Source of the DNA: Prochloron sp965198675
GTDB lineage: Bacteria > Cyanobacteriota > Cyanobacteriia > Cyanobacteriales > Prochloraceae
Direction of reading: 5' to 3'
DNA: 64,000 nt
Assembly (NCBI GenBank): GCA_965198675.1
Contig: OZ240666.1
Coordinates: forward strand, 1,922,001 to 1,986,000
Each line of letters begins with the position of its first letter. Positions within the stretch are counted from its first letter, which is position 1. Under the pieces are notes generated by a model, which ran no database searches, had not been told where the DNA came from, and worked only from the letters and a program-made list of their open reading frames with translations. The position numbers were made by a program, and so were the translations under genes. Below, piece by piece: positions 18,293 through 26,539 of this stretch.

Positions 18293-18685
18293 ATGAAAAC
18301 TGGTCTTTTGGTAGCATCTACTTGCTGCTTATACAGCTCATTGCTGTTTTCAGCAAATATAGCTTGGAGTCAATGTGTTCAAGCCGACGTTTCTGCTCAA
18401 ATAAACATTAGTGGAACGAAAAATCTCACCAACAGAAGGAATAATGTCACCATGGAAAATAGTGGTCCTTGCACGGGAAATGCAAGTGTTACCACTGGTA
18501 CTCAAGTTAATGTGGGTGGAGAAGTAGAACAACATCGCAATGTTCGCCATCGTACTGAAGGCGGTAGTGGCAATGGTACTAATATCGATGGTCCAAATTT
18601 TCAAAATGGAGTGAACATCCAGAGTGATGTTTACAACTCTGCTGATAACTTCGAGCCTAAAGTTGAGGAAGAGACTGTGCCATGA
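18293..18685 (+). CDS. Exported Asn-rich protein of unknown function (cluster gene 2)
   Basis: 130 residues with a clear signal peptide (LLVASTCCLYSSLLF, then AWSQ). The mature part has two cysteines (QCVQADV and GPCTGN) that could form a disulphide, plus strand-like segments NRRNNVTMENSG, NASVTTGTQVNVGGEVEQHR and NFQNGVNIQSDVYNS. An AGAGAGGAAT element precedes the ATG. The stop overlaps the next start as ATGA at 18682-18685, so gene 3 is translationally coupled. No family is recognised. Confidence 0.65.
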   Translation: MKTGLLVASTCCLYSSLLFSANIAWSQCVQADVSAQINISGTKNLTNRRNNVTMENSGPCTGNASVTTGTQVNVGGEVEQHRNVRHRTEGGSGNGTNIDGPNFQNGVNIQSDVYNSADNFEPKVEEETVP

Positions 18686-19097
18686 AAAAGAAAAACTTGG
18701 CGCTGGCGGCTATTTCCATGGGGTTATTGTTAACTGCTACTGAGGCGATCGCCCAATTTTCAAACCATGACTCTGTTTTGGTAAATCGTCAAGAGCAACA
18801 AACCCGAATCCAAGTAAGTTTAGATGATTTGAGAGAACCCCACCTTCTTATAATTACGGCTCCGACGGAAAGTACTCGATTTACCGGAGAGGTAACAATA
18901 GATGGAAAAGTGATTCAAGCACTTAGCAATAGCACTCAAATCTCAGTCAAGGAGTCAATATTATCGAGGTACGGGTAAATTATAGTCCCTCTAATTCTTC
19001 CATTGAAGTTGAGTTAACAACATCAAACACACAAGTTACTCAGCAGACAGGAGAAAGCAGTTATTTCAATCAGACTTTAATCATTGATGTTAGATAG
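18682..19097 (+). pseudogene. Exported protein of unknown function, one-base frameshift (cluster gene 3)
   Basis: It starts with a signal peptide (MKKKNLALAAISMGLLLTAT, AIAQ). The open frame ends at 18978, but a different frame from about 18945 continues coherently (GVNIIEVRVNYSPSNSSIEV, then SYFNQTLIIDVR) to TAG at 19095-19097. A single base near 18938-18945 would join them into about 138 residues of beta-sandwich-like sequence (LLIITAPTESTRFTGEVTID). The gene is coupled to gene 2 by ATGA. The frameshift may be a real mutation or a sequence error. Confidence 0.65.
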
Positions 19098-19183
19098 TTT
19101 ATCAAAATAAAAGCTCGTCTCTTAAAATTGAGGCGTGTTTTCTTCTGCTTCTTAACGAAGTAAAACTCCTTACGTTTAACAAA

Positions 19184-19774
19184 TTGATAAAAAGAATAGT
19201 TCCTAACGTTTTAGCTCTGTTATTTCTCGAACAATTCGTCATTCAACCTGCTTTCTCCCAGTCATCCCAGCAAAACGCAGATCCGGCGTCTACGATAGAT
19301 GGAGACTTCAACAATGTGTTTCAAACTCCAAGTCAAAATAATGCTCAGAATAGGAACATCAATGAATTTAACGTTCCCATAAATACTCCTATCAACACGG
19401 AAAATGACTTTGGCTTCAATATGTCAGTAGGAGTAAATACCCTGAATGCTTCTAATGTGACGGTGTACTTTGGTTTAATCTATCAACCGGGGCAAACCGA
19501 CTCTCATAATACCAGGATGGATCGTCTAAAAAAAGAAACCGAAATTCTTGAGGTTCAAAGGCAAATTGCAGAAGCGCAATTGCAACACCTGCATCAGAAA
19601 ATTGCCGAACAGGAAATTAGACTACAGCGTTTGCGAGAACCAGAAACACCACCGCCCCTTTCAGAGGAGCAAAAACCTCAAGAGTCACCAATAGAAATAA
19701 AACCAGAGGTGTCCCAAGAAGAGCAGCAAACAGGGGAATCAGAAAGAGAGTTCAAACCGGAAATATCACCATAA
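19184..19774 (+). CDS. Exported coiled-coil protein of unknown function (cluster gene 4)
   Basis: 196 residues from a TTG start (TTGATAAAAAGA). A hydrophobic signal (VPNVLALLFLEQFVIQPAF) is followed by an Asn-rich stretch (NNAQNRNINEFNVPINTPIN). Then comes a strand-like segment (SVGVNTLNASNVTVYFGLIY), a coiled coil (about residues 110-150, KETEILEVQRQIAEAQLQHL) and an acidic Pro/Glu-rich tail. The layout looks like an anchor or assembly factor in the cell envelope. No family is recognised. It lies 86 bases after gene 3 on the same strand. Confidence 0.6.
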   Translation: MIKRIVPNVLALLFLEQFVIQPAFSQSSQQNADPASTIDGDFNNVFQTPSQNNAQNRNINEFNVPINTPINTENDFGFNMSVGVNTLNASNVTVYFGLIYQPGQTDSHNTRMDRLKKETEILEVQRQIAEAQLQHLHQKIAEQEIRLQRLREPETPPPLSEEQKPQESPIEIKPEVSQEEQQTGESEREFKPEISP

Positions 19775-20123
19775 GGAAAAATATCTCCTACCTTGTTTTT
19801 AGCTTGCGGTCGGCGATCGCTAAGAGTGGCGCTGCGGGATCGCCCAAGGAAGTTTCAAGGAAACAGTCCATCATTACTTAAAGTAGATTAACCAACTCAA
19901 TCAACTTGCACCAAATCACCAATATCGACGAGAATAATCTCCAGGTTTGGTTGGTGCTGTTGGGTTTCGTCCCTCAACCCAACCTACTTAAAAACCCTGA
20001 AGGGGTTTTATAAGGTAGCGGGCGGTATCGCTTCTAGACATATATAAAGATTATCGGTTTTCTAATCGAAGTTGTTATCTGATATAGGCTATAATTTGAG
20101 GTAAGTGATTTTAACCTCGAACC
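19775..20123. other. Intergenic, no gene seen
   Basis: It contains HIP1 sites and a GGCGATCGC..GCGGGATCGCC inverted patch at about 19812-19845, which may end transcription of the exported-protein cluster. No coding frame is supported. Confidence 0.45.
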
Positions 20124-20470
20124 ATGGCTACACTATCAATCTTACCAATTTCAGGTATCGTGCTATAGCAGGGGATAAACACTCTGTTGGCAAGACTGCG
20201 GGGCAAGCCTTAGATGGGTTAACTGCTCAGTTGGGTGAGACTGAGTTCGGTGAACTACTCCTTATTCAAAGCTTTTGTCCAGATTCGTTTTTCAGTGTCT
20301 CCCAACAAGAAAGACTATGTTCGCTGATGGGTTTATGGCGTCTCGCGCGAGATCAGGGAGAAGGATTGCCACCAAAACAACAAGCAGAGTTGGATAGTTT
20401 GGTGGAAGCTGAATTGAGAGCAGCAACAGTCCGCACTGCTACATTCATGCAGCAACAAGGGAATTCATGA
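20124..20470 (+). pseudogene. Small cyanobacterial hypothetical protein, frameshifted near its start
   Basis: The apparent open frame (20105-20470) starts with non-family sequence. The ATG at 20124 gives MATLSILPISGIV, and one missing base near 20163 switches to AIAGDKHSVGKTAGQALDGL and the rest. About 116 residues, helical, soluble, with the central GELLLIQSFCPDSFFSVSQQ. I recognise the pattern as a recurring cyanobacterial gene that precedes a small partner, but no function is known. The stop overlaps the next ATG (ATGA at 20467-20470). Confidence 0.6.
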
Positions 20471-20628
20471 ATCCTTATTATCTCGCCATCGCCAAACGAG
20501 CTAATTATCAAGGATGTTCTCCCACTGCATATAAAATCCGACGCAAATTGACCAAACCTTCTCGATTCAAACGTAACACCTCTATCGTTAATCTTCCTGT
20601 GGGAGTTAGTCCCACAATTACAGTATAA
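20467..20628 (+). CDS. 53-residue partner protein, possibly truncated
   Basis: It begins MNPYYLAIAKRANYQGCSPT with a basic, Tyr-rich head and ends NLPVGVSPTITV. It is coupled to the preceding gene by an ATGA overlap, as in many two-gene modules. The C-terminal dozen residues look unlike the head and may come from joined sequence. I cannot assign a function. Confidence 0.5.
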   Translation: MNPYYLAIAKRANYQGCSPTAYKIRRKLTKPSRFKRNTSIVNLPVGVSPTITV

Positions 20629-20746
20629 TCATCGTTCCAAGTGAAATGCTCGTGCCAATTTTGCCGATTAAAACTTGATAGCGTTGTTGGATATCACCTG
20701 CAATATCTTGATTTATTTTACCCAACAATTCTATTTCATATTTAGA

Positions 20747-20878
20747 TCAAAGTGGTTTTTGTTGATTAGCTAACAGGTAAAAAGCCTCGCTAATAACCTC
20801 ATTGGCATTAGTATATTTACCCGTTTCTAATTGTTCTTGAATAAATTGTTCTTGTTCAGCAGTTAAAGCAATTGTCAT
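20747..20878 (-). pseudogene. ParD-like antitoxin fragment
   Basis: 43 residues: MTIALTAEQEQFIQEQLETG, then TNANEVISEAFYLLANQQ, closed by TGA at 20747-20749. This is the N-terminal ribbon-helix-helix domain of ParD-type antitoxins. Full-length proteins have about 80 residues, and the toxin (ParE) is not seen. Sequence beyond the stop (ELLGKINQDIAGDIQQRYQV) resembles another small cyanobacterial protein, so the locus looks like a fusion of decayed genes. Confidence 0.6.
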
Positions 20879-21018
20879 TATTTATCTTCCTTGAATAGCG
20901 GTAGAAAAAACCTCTTGGTAAATTATACTCACTGGTAACTCTACCGACACCTTAAATCACGGGTAAGAGGCTGAAACTCCCTACGTGCAAGGGATTGAAA
21001 AGTTTCTTATCTTTCATT

Positions 21019-21880
21019 GTGCGGCTCGTAAGAGTGTGAAAGTAGCCGCTCGGAGACTCGCAGAGAGCGCGGCGTAAGCCACATATAAGCTGGAGCTTGG
21101 TTTAACGGGGTGTCCCTCTTGACAGCGGTTTGAGAAGTCCAAAAGACGAATCAATCATACCAAAAGCAGTCAGAAACACCACGCCTGCAGGGGGGGGGTG
21201 GGTTTTGCCGGACGATATCGTGGAGTTGCACCATGTCGATGGAGACCATCAAAATTGGAAACCTCGAAATCTTGTCGCCCTGCACCGGGAATGCCACCAA
21301 CATCAAGAAGTTCACAAGATTCGGGTGAAGGAAAGGCTGATTGCGAAGCAAAGCTTACGCAAAGCTTTGCAATGGCCAACGCGGTGTCGGCCTGGGGAGA
21401 TAGGACTCTCCTAAGAAGCGAAGGTCGCCTCGGACGAAAGTCCATGGGAAACCTAATTGGCCAGTACCAATTAGTATAACCAGGTTCATAGAGTATTGTC
21501 TAGCCGCCTGCTCAGGCGCGGCGCTCTGCAGGGGTGAGCTGACGTTTGAGAGGGTGAAACGTAATCGGATAGCCAGAAACGCCAATTCCAAATAGACCCC
21601 ACCGTAAGTGTGAACCCAAGTAGCTTGTGGTCATGGAGGATGGGCAGGAAATCTAAGGGAATCTAGCCACTATAAGACTCCCTGAAAGACTGTAAGGAAA
21701 GACAAGGAGTGGCGAAAGATGGAGAGAGATGATACACCAGGAGCCGGATGCTTTGAACAGTGTACGTCCGGTACTGTGAGGGGGCCTGCCTGCTCAGATC
21801 AGGCTTTACCTGAGCAGGAGGTTTGGCCAGACCTTAGCAGGCCCGTAAGGGCCGACAGGCAACTGTCGGCCTATCTCGAC
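21019..21880 (+). mobile_element. Degenerate group II intron
   Basis: GTGCGGCTCG at 21019 fits a 5' end (GUGCG). A domain V hairpin runs 21741-21774 (GAGCCGGATG ... GTCCGGTAC), and a 3' end-like CTATCTCGAC lies at 21871-21880. Only the HNH tail of a maturase remains at about 21200-21320 (VELHHVDGDHQNWKPRNLVA, then LHRECHQHQEVHK). It lacks reverse transcriptase domains and must be immobile. It includes one GCCTGCTCAGGCGCGGCGCT repeat at 21504-21530, shared with the live intron at 27434-29978. Confidence 0.7.
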
Positions 21881-21976
21881 TGCGGGGGCGGTTGGACTAA
21901 ACCCCAACCCCTCTAGTGCAACTGGGGGCGGGCGCAAGGATGGTGGCGCCGATGGCGCACCCCGAACCCCTCAGGA

Positions 21977-22008
21977 GCTGGTAACTGGTAACTGGTAACT
22001 GGTAACTG
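21977..22008. repeat. TAACTGG heptamer tandem repeat
   Basis: Four tandem units of GGTAACT directly after the gene at 22009-23298. It is a member of the same dispersed family as at 16174, 31940 and 40108. Confidence 0.9.
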
Positions 22009-23298
22009 TTAATATCTTCCATCGCCTTGAACCACTTGCTTCATAGTAGTAAAAGTTTCCAAACCAATCAAACCGAGACGATTTCCTTTCTGGTTAGACA
22101 TACCTAAAAATACCGACTCACCTCCTTTGGGGTTGCGGGAAAAGCGGGGCGATGAATTAATATAAACTAAAGCACTATCAATACCCATGGCAAACTGACG
22201 GCTTTCCTGATAAGATTCGCTTACCAAGCAATCGGCATGATTGCTGCTATATCGATTCATCCAAGCGATGGCCTCTGACAAGCTATCCACTTCTTTAAAT
22301 GCAATAATTTTGTCCAAATAAGGTGTGCTCCATTCCAACTTTTCTACAGGAGTTAAATGTTCGGGAAATTCCTCAACTAATTGCTTATCTCCTCGCAGTT
22401 TAAATCCTTTTTCCTGAAGGCTATTAAAAAGACTCACCTTAGAAGAGGATTTCCGTTCGCTGCTAATCAGTACTTTCTCAATGGCATTGACCGGATCGGG
22501 AACGCTTTCATGGCTATCCAGAATCATCCACCGAACTAAATCTAAATCCCCGCTGAGTGCCCAATAAAGATAGCAATTTCCCATAGCGGATTTTAAAACT
22601 GGAGCGGTAGAAGATTCAATGGCGTGTTGGATCAGACTGGGACGACCGTAGGGAATCACCAAATTAATATACTGGTCAAGATTTACTAAATCGCGAATTG
22701 AAGACCCTTCTTCTGCTGAGAGGAATTCTAAACAGCCGAAAGGCAAACCAGCTTTCAGAAGTGCTTCTTGCAAAGCCTTGGCGATCGCCCCATTGCAGTG
22801 ACTCGCTTCCATTCCCCCCCGAACAATCAAGCTATTTCCTGTTTTGAGACACAAACCTGCTGCGATGGCTGCTAATTCGGGAAAAGCTTCGTAAATTAAA
22901 GCAATAACACCCAGAGGCATTCTTTGGCAATAAGTCTGACCGGGATCGAGTTGATAGGGAGCATTCATCAACCGCTCGATGGGATCAGATAACTCCGCCA
23001 GTCTTTGCAAAATACAGATGGCCTTCTGCAACCTTTCTGGGGTTAGCTTCAACCAATCCAAAATCAGTTCCGGTACTGCCATTTCCCTGCTGGTTTCCAG
23101 ATCCAGAGTATTGGCTTCTAAAATTGCGCTCTTGGCCTTTTCCAGCCCTTGAGCCATGTACTCAATTCCCCTGCTGCGATCCGCGCCCTTCGTCTTTTCC
23201 AATACTAGAGAAGCGTTGTAAGCACGCTTAACTGAAACAAGCATTGGGGAAGGAGAGTTTTGATAATCCTCAGTTGCCATTACTTTTAACGCCAACAA
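22009..23298 (-). CDS. ProA-like (gamma-glutamyl phosphate reductase family) protein lacking the catalytic Cys
   Basis: 429 residues aligned to ProA over its whole length: PLGVIALIYEAFPELAAIAA, CLKTGNSLIVRGGMEASHCN, GNCYLYWALSGDLDLVRWMI, GIDSALVYINSSPRFSR and LGLIGLETFTTMKQVV. True ProA makes glutamate-5-semialdehyde for proline synthesis and uses a Cys in an S-x-C-N motif. Here the equivalent segment is DSHESVPDPVNAIEKVLI, so no Cys is present. Cyanobacteria carry two ProA-type genes; this may be the divergent paralogue. The start could be 23298 or the ATG at 23280. I leave the symbol empty because the activity is doubtful. Confidence 0.8.
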   Translation of the reverse strand: MLALKVMATEDYQNSPSPMLVSVKRAYNASLVLEKTKGADRSRGIEYMAQGLEKAKSAILEANTLDLETSREMAVPELILDWLKLTPERLQKAICILQRLAELSDPIERLMNAPYQLDPGQTYCQRMPLGVIALIYEAFPELAAIAAGLCLKTGNSLIVRGGMEASHCNGAIAKALQEALLKAGLPFGCLEFLSAEEGSSIRDLVNLDQYINLVIPYGRPSLIQHAIESSTAPVLKSAMGNCYLYWALSGDLDLVRWMILDSHESVPDPVNAIEKVLISSERKSSSKVSLFNSLQEKGFKLRGDKQLVEEFPEHLTPVEKLEWSTPYLDKIIAFKEVDSLSEAIAWMNRYSSNHADCLVSESYQESRQFAMGIDSALVYINSSPRFSRNPKGGESVFLGMSNQKGNRLGLIGLETFTTMKQVVQGDGRY

Positions 23299-23391
23299 TC
23301 CTACTGGACTGACATTATACCGCTCTTAGCCCTTCAACATTCACTGCTAACTGTAGGGGCGCACGGCCATGGGCCCCTACAACTGTTTCAA

Positions 23392-23462
23392 GCGGGTAAC
23401 GCGATTCGAACGCGCGACATTCACCTTGGCAAGGTGACGCTCTACCACTGAGCTATACCCGC
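23392..23462 (-). tRNA. tRNA-Gly(GCC)
   Basis: A complete cloverleaf: acceptor GCGGGTA/TACCCGC, D-arm GCTC..GAGC, anticodon arm CACCT-TGCCAAG-GTG with anticodon GCC, and T-arm GCGCG-TTCGAAT-CGCGT. CCA is not encoded. Confidence 0.95.
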
Positions 23463-23526
23463 ATCTCTCTTTTATCCAGTATGGCAAAATAAAAGCCAAC
23501 TGTCAACCCCTTTGGCAAAAAAAATT

Positions 23527-24108
23527 TCAACTTTTTTCTTCCTTATACTCAAACTCTTGCAGGGGAGGGTTTTGAGCAGAAACGGGAAGAACATTTTTGT
23601 TGCTCGCAGGGGTAAGAGCTGAACCGGTCTGGCCAAACTGTTGCATTAAACTGACCATTTCCAAAGCATTCATGGCGTAATTCCAACCGTGATTGCTTTT
23701 AATTCCAGCCCTTTCCAAAGCTTGGGTCATGGTATCGGCTGTCAAAATGCCGAAAATCACTGGCACTCCAGTTTGAAAAGCTGCTGCTGCTATGCCTTTA
23801 GCTGTTTCAGCAGCCACATAATCAAAATGGGGAGTTTGTCCTCGAATGACTGCGCCGAGGCAAATTACCCCATGATAACGATGGGAAATTGCCATTTGGC
23901 GAGCCACCATAGGAACTTCAAAACACCCAGGTACCCAAATATAATCCACTTGAGTACCTTCCGGATTAATATCGACACCGTGGCGCTTTAGGCAATCTTG
24001 ACACCCGGACAACAACTTTTCCGTCACCAGATCGTTAAAGCGAGCAATGACGATGGCAAAACGGAATGGAGCTGGATCGCGAGTAAATGTTCCCTCAAAA
24101 ACTGCCAT
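23527..24108 (-). CDS. ribH: 6,7-dimethyl-8-ribityllumazine synthase
   Basis: 193 residues from the ATG at 24108 (MAVFEGTFTRDPAPFRFAIV); a longer frame to 24201 adds non-family sequence. It catalyses the penultimate step of riboflavin synthesis, joining ribitylaminouracil with the four-carbon phosphate, as an oligomeric shell. Landmarks are ARFNDLVTEKLLSGC, YIWVPGCFEVPMVARQM, CLGAVIRGQTPHFDYVAAET (catalytic His) and FGILTADTMTQALERAG. The ~35-residue tail beyond the core is common in cyanobacteria. The gene follows psbZ on the same strand; this order recurs in cyanobacteria, though here 520 bp of repeats separate them. Confidence 0.95.
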   Translation of the reverse strand: MAVFEGTFTRDPAPFRFAIVIARFNDLVTEKLLSGCQDCLKRHGVDINPEGTQVDYIWVPGCFEVPMVARQMAISHRYHGVICLGAVIRGQTPHFDYVAAETAKGIAAAAFQTGVPVIFGILTADTMTQALERAGIKSNHGWNYAMNALEMVSLMQQFGQTGSALTPASNKNVLPVSAQNPPLQEFEYKEEKS

Positions 24109-24207
24109 GGTAGTCCGATAGATTTTAGCTAACAAATATTCACACTTGCTCACCAATGCACTACTGAAATAAGCCAGTTCCGGGGCTATCTCCCAATGCA
24201 ATCACTC

Positions 24208-24308
24208 TCGCGCAGAGGCGGGACGGCACGGAGAATTAATAAACAGGCGCTTCAAGCGCTCATCCATATCATGTTATTCTCTGCGCCTCTGTGTCTCTGT
24301 GAGCTTCC
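24208..24308. repeat. Dispersed inverted repeat (CGCAGAGGCG family), copy 3
   Basis: Arms CGCGCAGAGGCGGGACGGCA and CTCTGCGCCTCTGTGTCTCT flank a centre containing TAATAAACAGGCG. Near-identical arms occur at 3924-4022 and 8270-8382. Confidence 0.85.
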
Positions 24309-24439
24309 ATTAGAAAGTAACTGCTCTTTGTTCTATTTTGTCAGCTTGGTTATCGCTGTGTTTCCAATATACCTAATTAAAAGCCTTTTGGCAATAGGTA
24401 TTTACTACTAATTTCCCAGGCAGTTTTTAGATTATCTGT

Positions 24440-24522
24440 GAGCAAACCCACCCCCCCAACCCCACCCACCCCTACCCCCTCCCAGGAGGGGAACCTGGGA
24501 GCTTGGCTCGGGGGGTGGGTGC
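24440..24522. repeat. GC-rich hairpin repeat
   Basis: CCCACCCCTACCCCCTCCCA then GGAGGGGAACCTGGGAGC and GGGGGGTGGGT. It lies between ribH and psbZ. A stable hairpin here could affect read-through from psbZ into ribH. Confidence 0.85.
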
Positions 24523-24629
24523 AAATCAACCACTGTGTGTCAACCTTTTTCTCAGCTTAATGTATAGCGCTTTGGGCGGGTGTGGGGTAGAAAGCCTTAT
24601 ATAACAAGGCTTTATGGATGAACCAGTTC

Positions 24630-24818
24630 TTAGATGACGAAAAAGTTGAGAACCGCTACAACTAATACTAAAGCTATCCAAGCAAAAGAGCCAACCCAGA
24701 GCAGGGATTTAGATTGATCCCAGTTTTGGGGTGAAGCATAGGCCACTGGAACCCCCACAACCAGCACGAAAGACAAGAATACTAAGGCAGCGAGGGATAT
24801 TTGAAATAGAATAGACAT
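24630..24818 (-). CDS. psbZ: Photosystem II protein PsbZ (Ycf9)
   Basis: 62 residues, exactly the family size, with two membrane helices (MSILFQISLAALVFLSFVLV and WVGSFAWIALVLVVAVLNFF) joined by the conserved loop VPVAYASPQNWDQSK. It sits at the edge of the photosystem II core in the thylakoid membrane and helps hold peripheral antenna. A strong RBS (TTAGGAGAAG) precedes the ATG. ribH lies downstream on the same strand. Confidence 0.97.
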   Translation of the reverse strand: MSILFQISLAALVFLSFVLVVGVPVAYASPQNWDQSKSLLWVGSFAWIALVLVVAVLNFFVI

Positions 24819-25167
24819 TTTTAACTTCTCCTAAAATGGCAAACGCTTAAATTTTTTCTAGATTAGAGTGGGCGTTAAACTGAGCAACTGTTTATATTCG
24901 GCCTAGGATCCGCGACTTTCACAGGGAACGAGCCGCACTGAGGAATACCCCCAGCCCCACTCTAAATCAAGAATAGAGCAATGTACAGTGTCTGTCAATT
25001 GACATTTCTGAAGTATAGAACCCATTTGGTATTTAAGCGCCCCGCCAGTTTACCATTCTTTCCACTCACCCCAGGGATCGCTCTTGGACCCCACAGTATC
25101 GTAATTAGGTCTCATATCGATACAAATTTGCATCTCCAGCCTCAAACCACATCTGCTCCAGACCTAT
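24819..25167. other. Intergenic with RHS-core and IS-end remnants
   Basis: On the minus strand, 25150-25107 encodes FEAGDANLYRYE, nearly identical to the RHS core of the gene at 26540-27091. At 25014-25030 lies TATAGAACCCATTTG, matching the terminus of the IS5-family element at 13590. No intact gene is present. Confidence 0.6.
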
Positions 25168-25380
25168 CTATAAGAAAAATCTTTTCAAGTCTTTGCTGCT
25201 CTCTCCATTTTCATCCTGTGGAAAAGTTGGTTGCACTCTAAAGCATTCCCATCGATAAACCCTTGGAATATACTTGCCAGAAGGATATTCTTTTAATATT
25301 TCTATACGAAACCTCCATGGATCATCTTGATTAACTGTAAAGATGGGAGATACTTCAAATGTACCCACAACTTGCATCAA
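25168..25380 (-). CDS. 70-residue protein, possible RHS-linked immunity gene
   Basis: It reads MMQVVGTFEVSPIFTVNQDD, then PWRFRIEILKEYPSGKYIPR and VYRWECFRVQPTFPQDENGE. The compact beta-rich, aromatic pattern looks like a real small protein, but I do not recognise the family. It is followed by a fragment of an RHS core and preceded by two Sel1-repeat genes downstream of an RHS tip. In RHS loci such positions often hold immunity genes; that is inference from context only. Confidence 0.45.
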   Translation of the reverse strand: MMQVVGTFEVSPIFTVNQDDPWRFRIEILKEYPSGKYIPRVYRWECFRVQPTFPQDENGESSKDLKRFFL

Positions 25381-25467
25381 TTTTTACTTTTTCATCTGGT
25401 TGTACATTAATAGTGGCCTCGGAGCAGGAGTTGGAGGTGCAATTGACGGAAAGACGTTTACTGCACC

Positions 25468-26112
25468 TTAGTCGTTTGCCTGTGCTTTGTCTAACCAATA
25501 CTTTGCTCTTTCTGGATCGGGAGTTAAGCCGAGTAACCCCTGTTGGTAAGCTTGTGCCAGAACTTTTTGAGATGGTTCGTATTCTTGCTCGGCTGCCTTT
25601 TCATACCACCTAACAGCTTCCACTTCACTTTTCTCGACACCCTGGCTATTAACATACATTTCACCTAATCGATGATAGGCGTAAGAAAAGCCTCCTTCGC
25701 CAGCTTTCCGATACCACTTGAATGCTTCTTCAAAATTATTATTGAATTTTTCTCTGATATTACTGGGCAATTCATATGCACCAGTAAATATATCTCCTAG
25801 AAAGGATTGAGCAAAAGGAATACCATTCTCGGCAGCAGAGAAGAACCATTGAATTGCTTCTTCTGGGTTGCTCGAAAAAAGTATCCTTGCAAGGTTATTT
25901 TGAGCCATAGGATGTCCCTTCTCAGCGGCTGGACGATACCACCTAGCTGCCTGAGCAAGATCTTGCTGTACGCCATGACCTGTAAAATACATTCCCGCAA
26001 TTGAAATTTGCGCTCTTATATCCCCGTTTTGTGCTAGGGGCATCAGGATTTTGAATGCGGTATCATAATCGCCTGCTGCGTAAGCAGCATCTCCTTGTTC
26101 AAATGTAGACAT
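25468..26112 (-). CDS. Sel1-repeat protein
   Basis: 214 residues of five to six Sel1-like helical repeats: GDIRAQISIAGMYFTGHGVQ, GHPMAQNNLARILF, GIPFAQSFLGDIF, FSYAYHRLGEMYVNSQGVEK and EYEPSQKVLAQAYQQGLLGL. It has no signal peptide, so it is probably a cytoplasmic adaptor. It lies 50 bp after the second Sel1 gene (26163-26495), and both follow an RHS C-terminal tip. Sel1 proteins occur as immunity-type genes in polymorphic toxin loci, so that is a candidate role here. General partner binding is the alternative. Confidence 0.75.
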   Translation of the reverse strand: MSTFEQGDAAYAAGDYDTAFKILMPLAQNGDIRAQISIAGMYFTGHGVQQDLAQAARWYRPAAEKGHPMAQNNLARILFSSNPEEAIQWFFSAAENGIPFAQSFLGDIFTGAYELPSNIREKFNNNFEEAFKWYRKAGEGGFSYAYHRLGEMYVNSQGVEKSEVEAVRWYEKAAEQEYEPSQKVLAQAYQQGLLGLTPDPERAKYWLDKAQAND

Positions 26113-26162
26113 GAAAAAGCAAAGATTCCTTCTTGAACAGTAGATATGTTAATCTCATTCAA

Positions 26163-26495
26163 TTAGGTTGATTCATTTTGGAAAAATCCTTGCTCTTTAC
26201 ATAGCTCTAACCATCTAGCTGCTTCTTGGGGATCTACAGGAATACCGCAGTCACCTATTAGATAAATTCCAGCCAAATTGTTAGATGCTACAGGATATCC
26301 TTGTTGTGCTGATTTTGTGTACCATTTGACTGCTTCAGGACCATTCCTATCAACACCTAGTCCTAAATGGTACATGGTAGCAATAACGCACTGTGCTTCA
26401 GCATTACCTTGTTGAGCTAGTGGCTTTAATAATTTGAGCGCAGTTGTGTAATTTCCCGACCAGAAAGAATCGAGACCACCTTGTAACTCATCCAT
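26163..26495 (-). CDS. Short Sel1-repeat protein
   Basis: 110 residues from the ATG at 26495 (MDELQGGLDSFWSGNYTTAL), chosen because AAAAGGAAAG precedes it. Sel1 repeats: NAEAQCVIATMYHLGLGVDR and YPVASNNLAGIYLIGDCGIP. The cysteines and the short final repeat (EAARWLELCKEQGF) resemble the gene downstream. It is the first gene after the RHS tip and shares its strand, which supports a toxin-immunity link. No toxin partner has been shown. Confidence 0.7.
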   Translation of the reverse strand: MDELQGGLDSFWSGNYTTALKLLKPLAQQGNAEAQCVIATMYHLGLGVDRNGPEAVKWYTKSAQQGYPVASNNLAGIYLIGDCGIPVDPQEAARWLELCKEQGFFQNEST

Positions 26496-26539
26496 ATTTA
26501 CTTTCCTTTTAACTTTAGAGTTAGACAACATTAAAATTA

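Noticed and set aside
20966..21003. CRISPR-like repeat (CTGAAACTCCCTACGTGCAA then GGGATTGAAA)
   Set aside because: It looks like half of a cyanobacterial CRISPR repeat but occurs only once. There is no array, leader or cas gene in the window.
24440..24522. Rho-independent terminator of psbZ
   Set aside because: The hairpin belongs to a dispersed repeat family and has no U-run, so a terminator role cannot be claimed.
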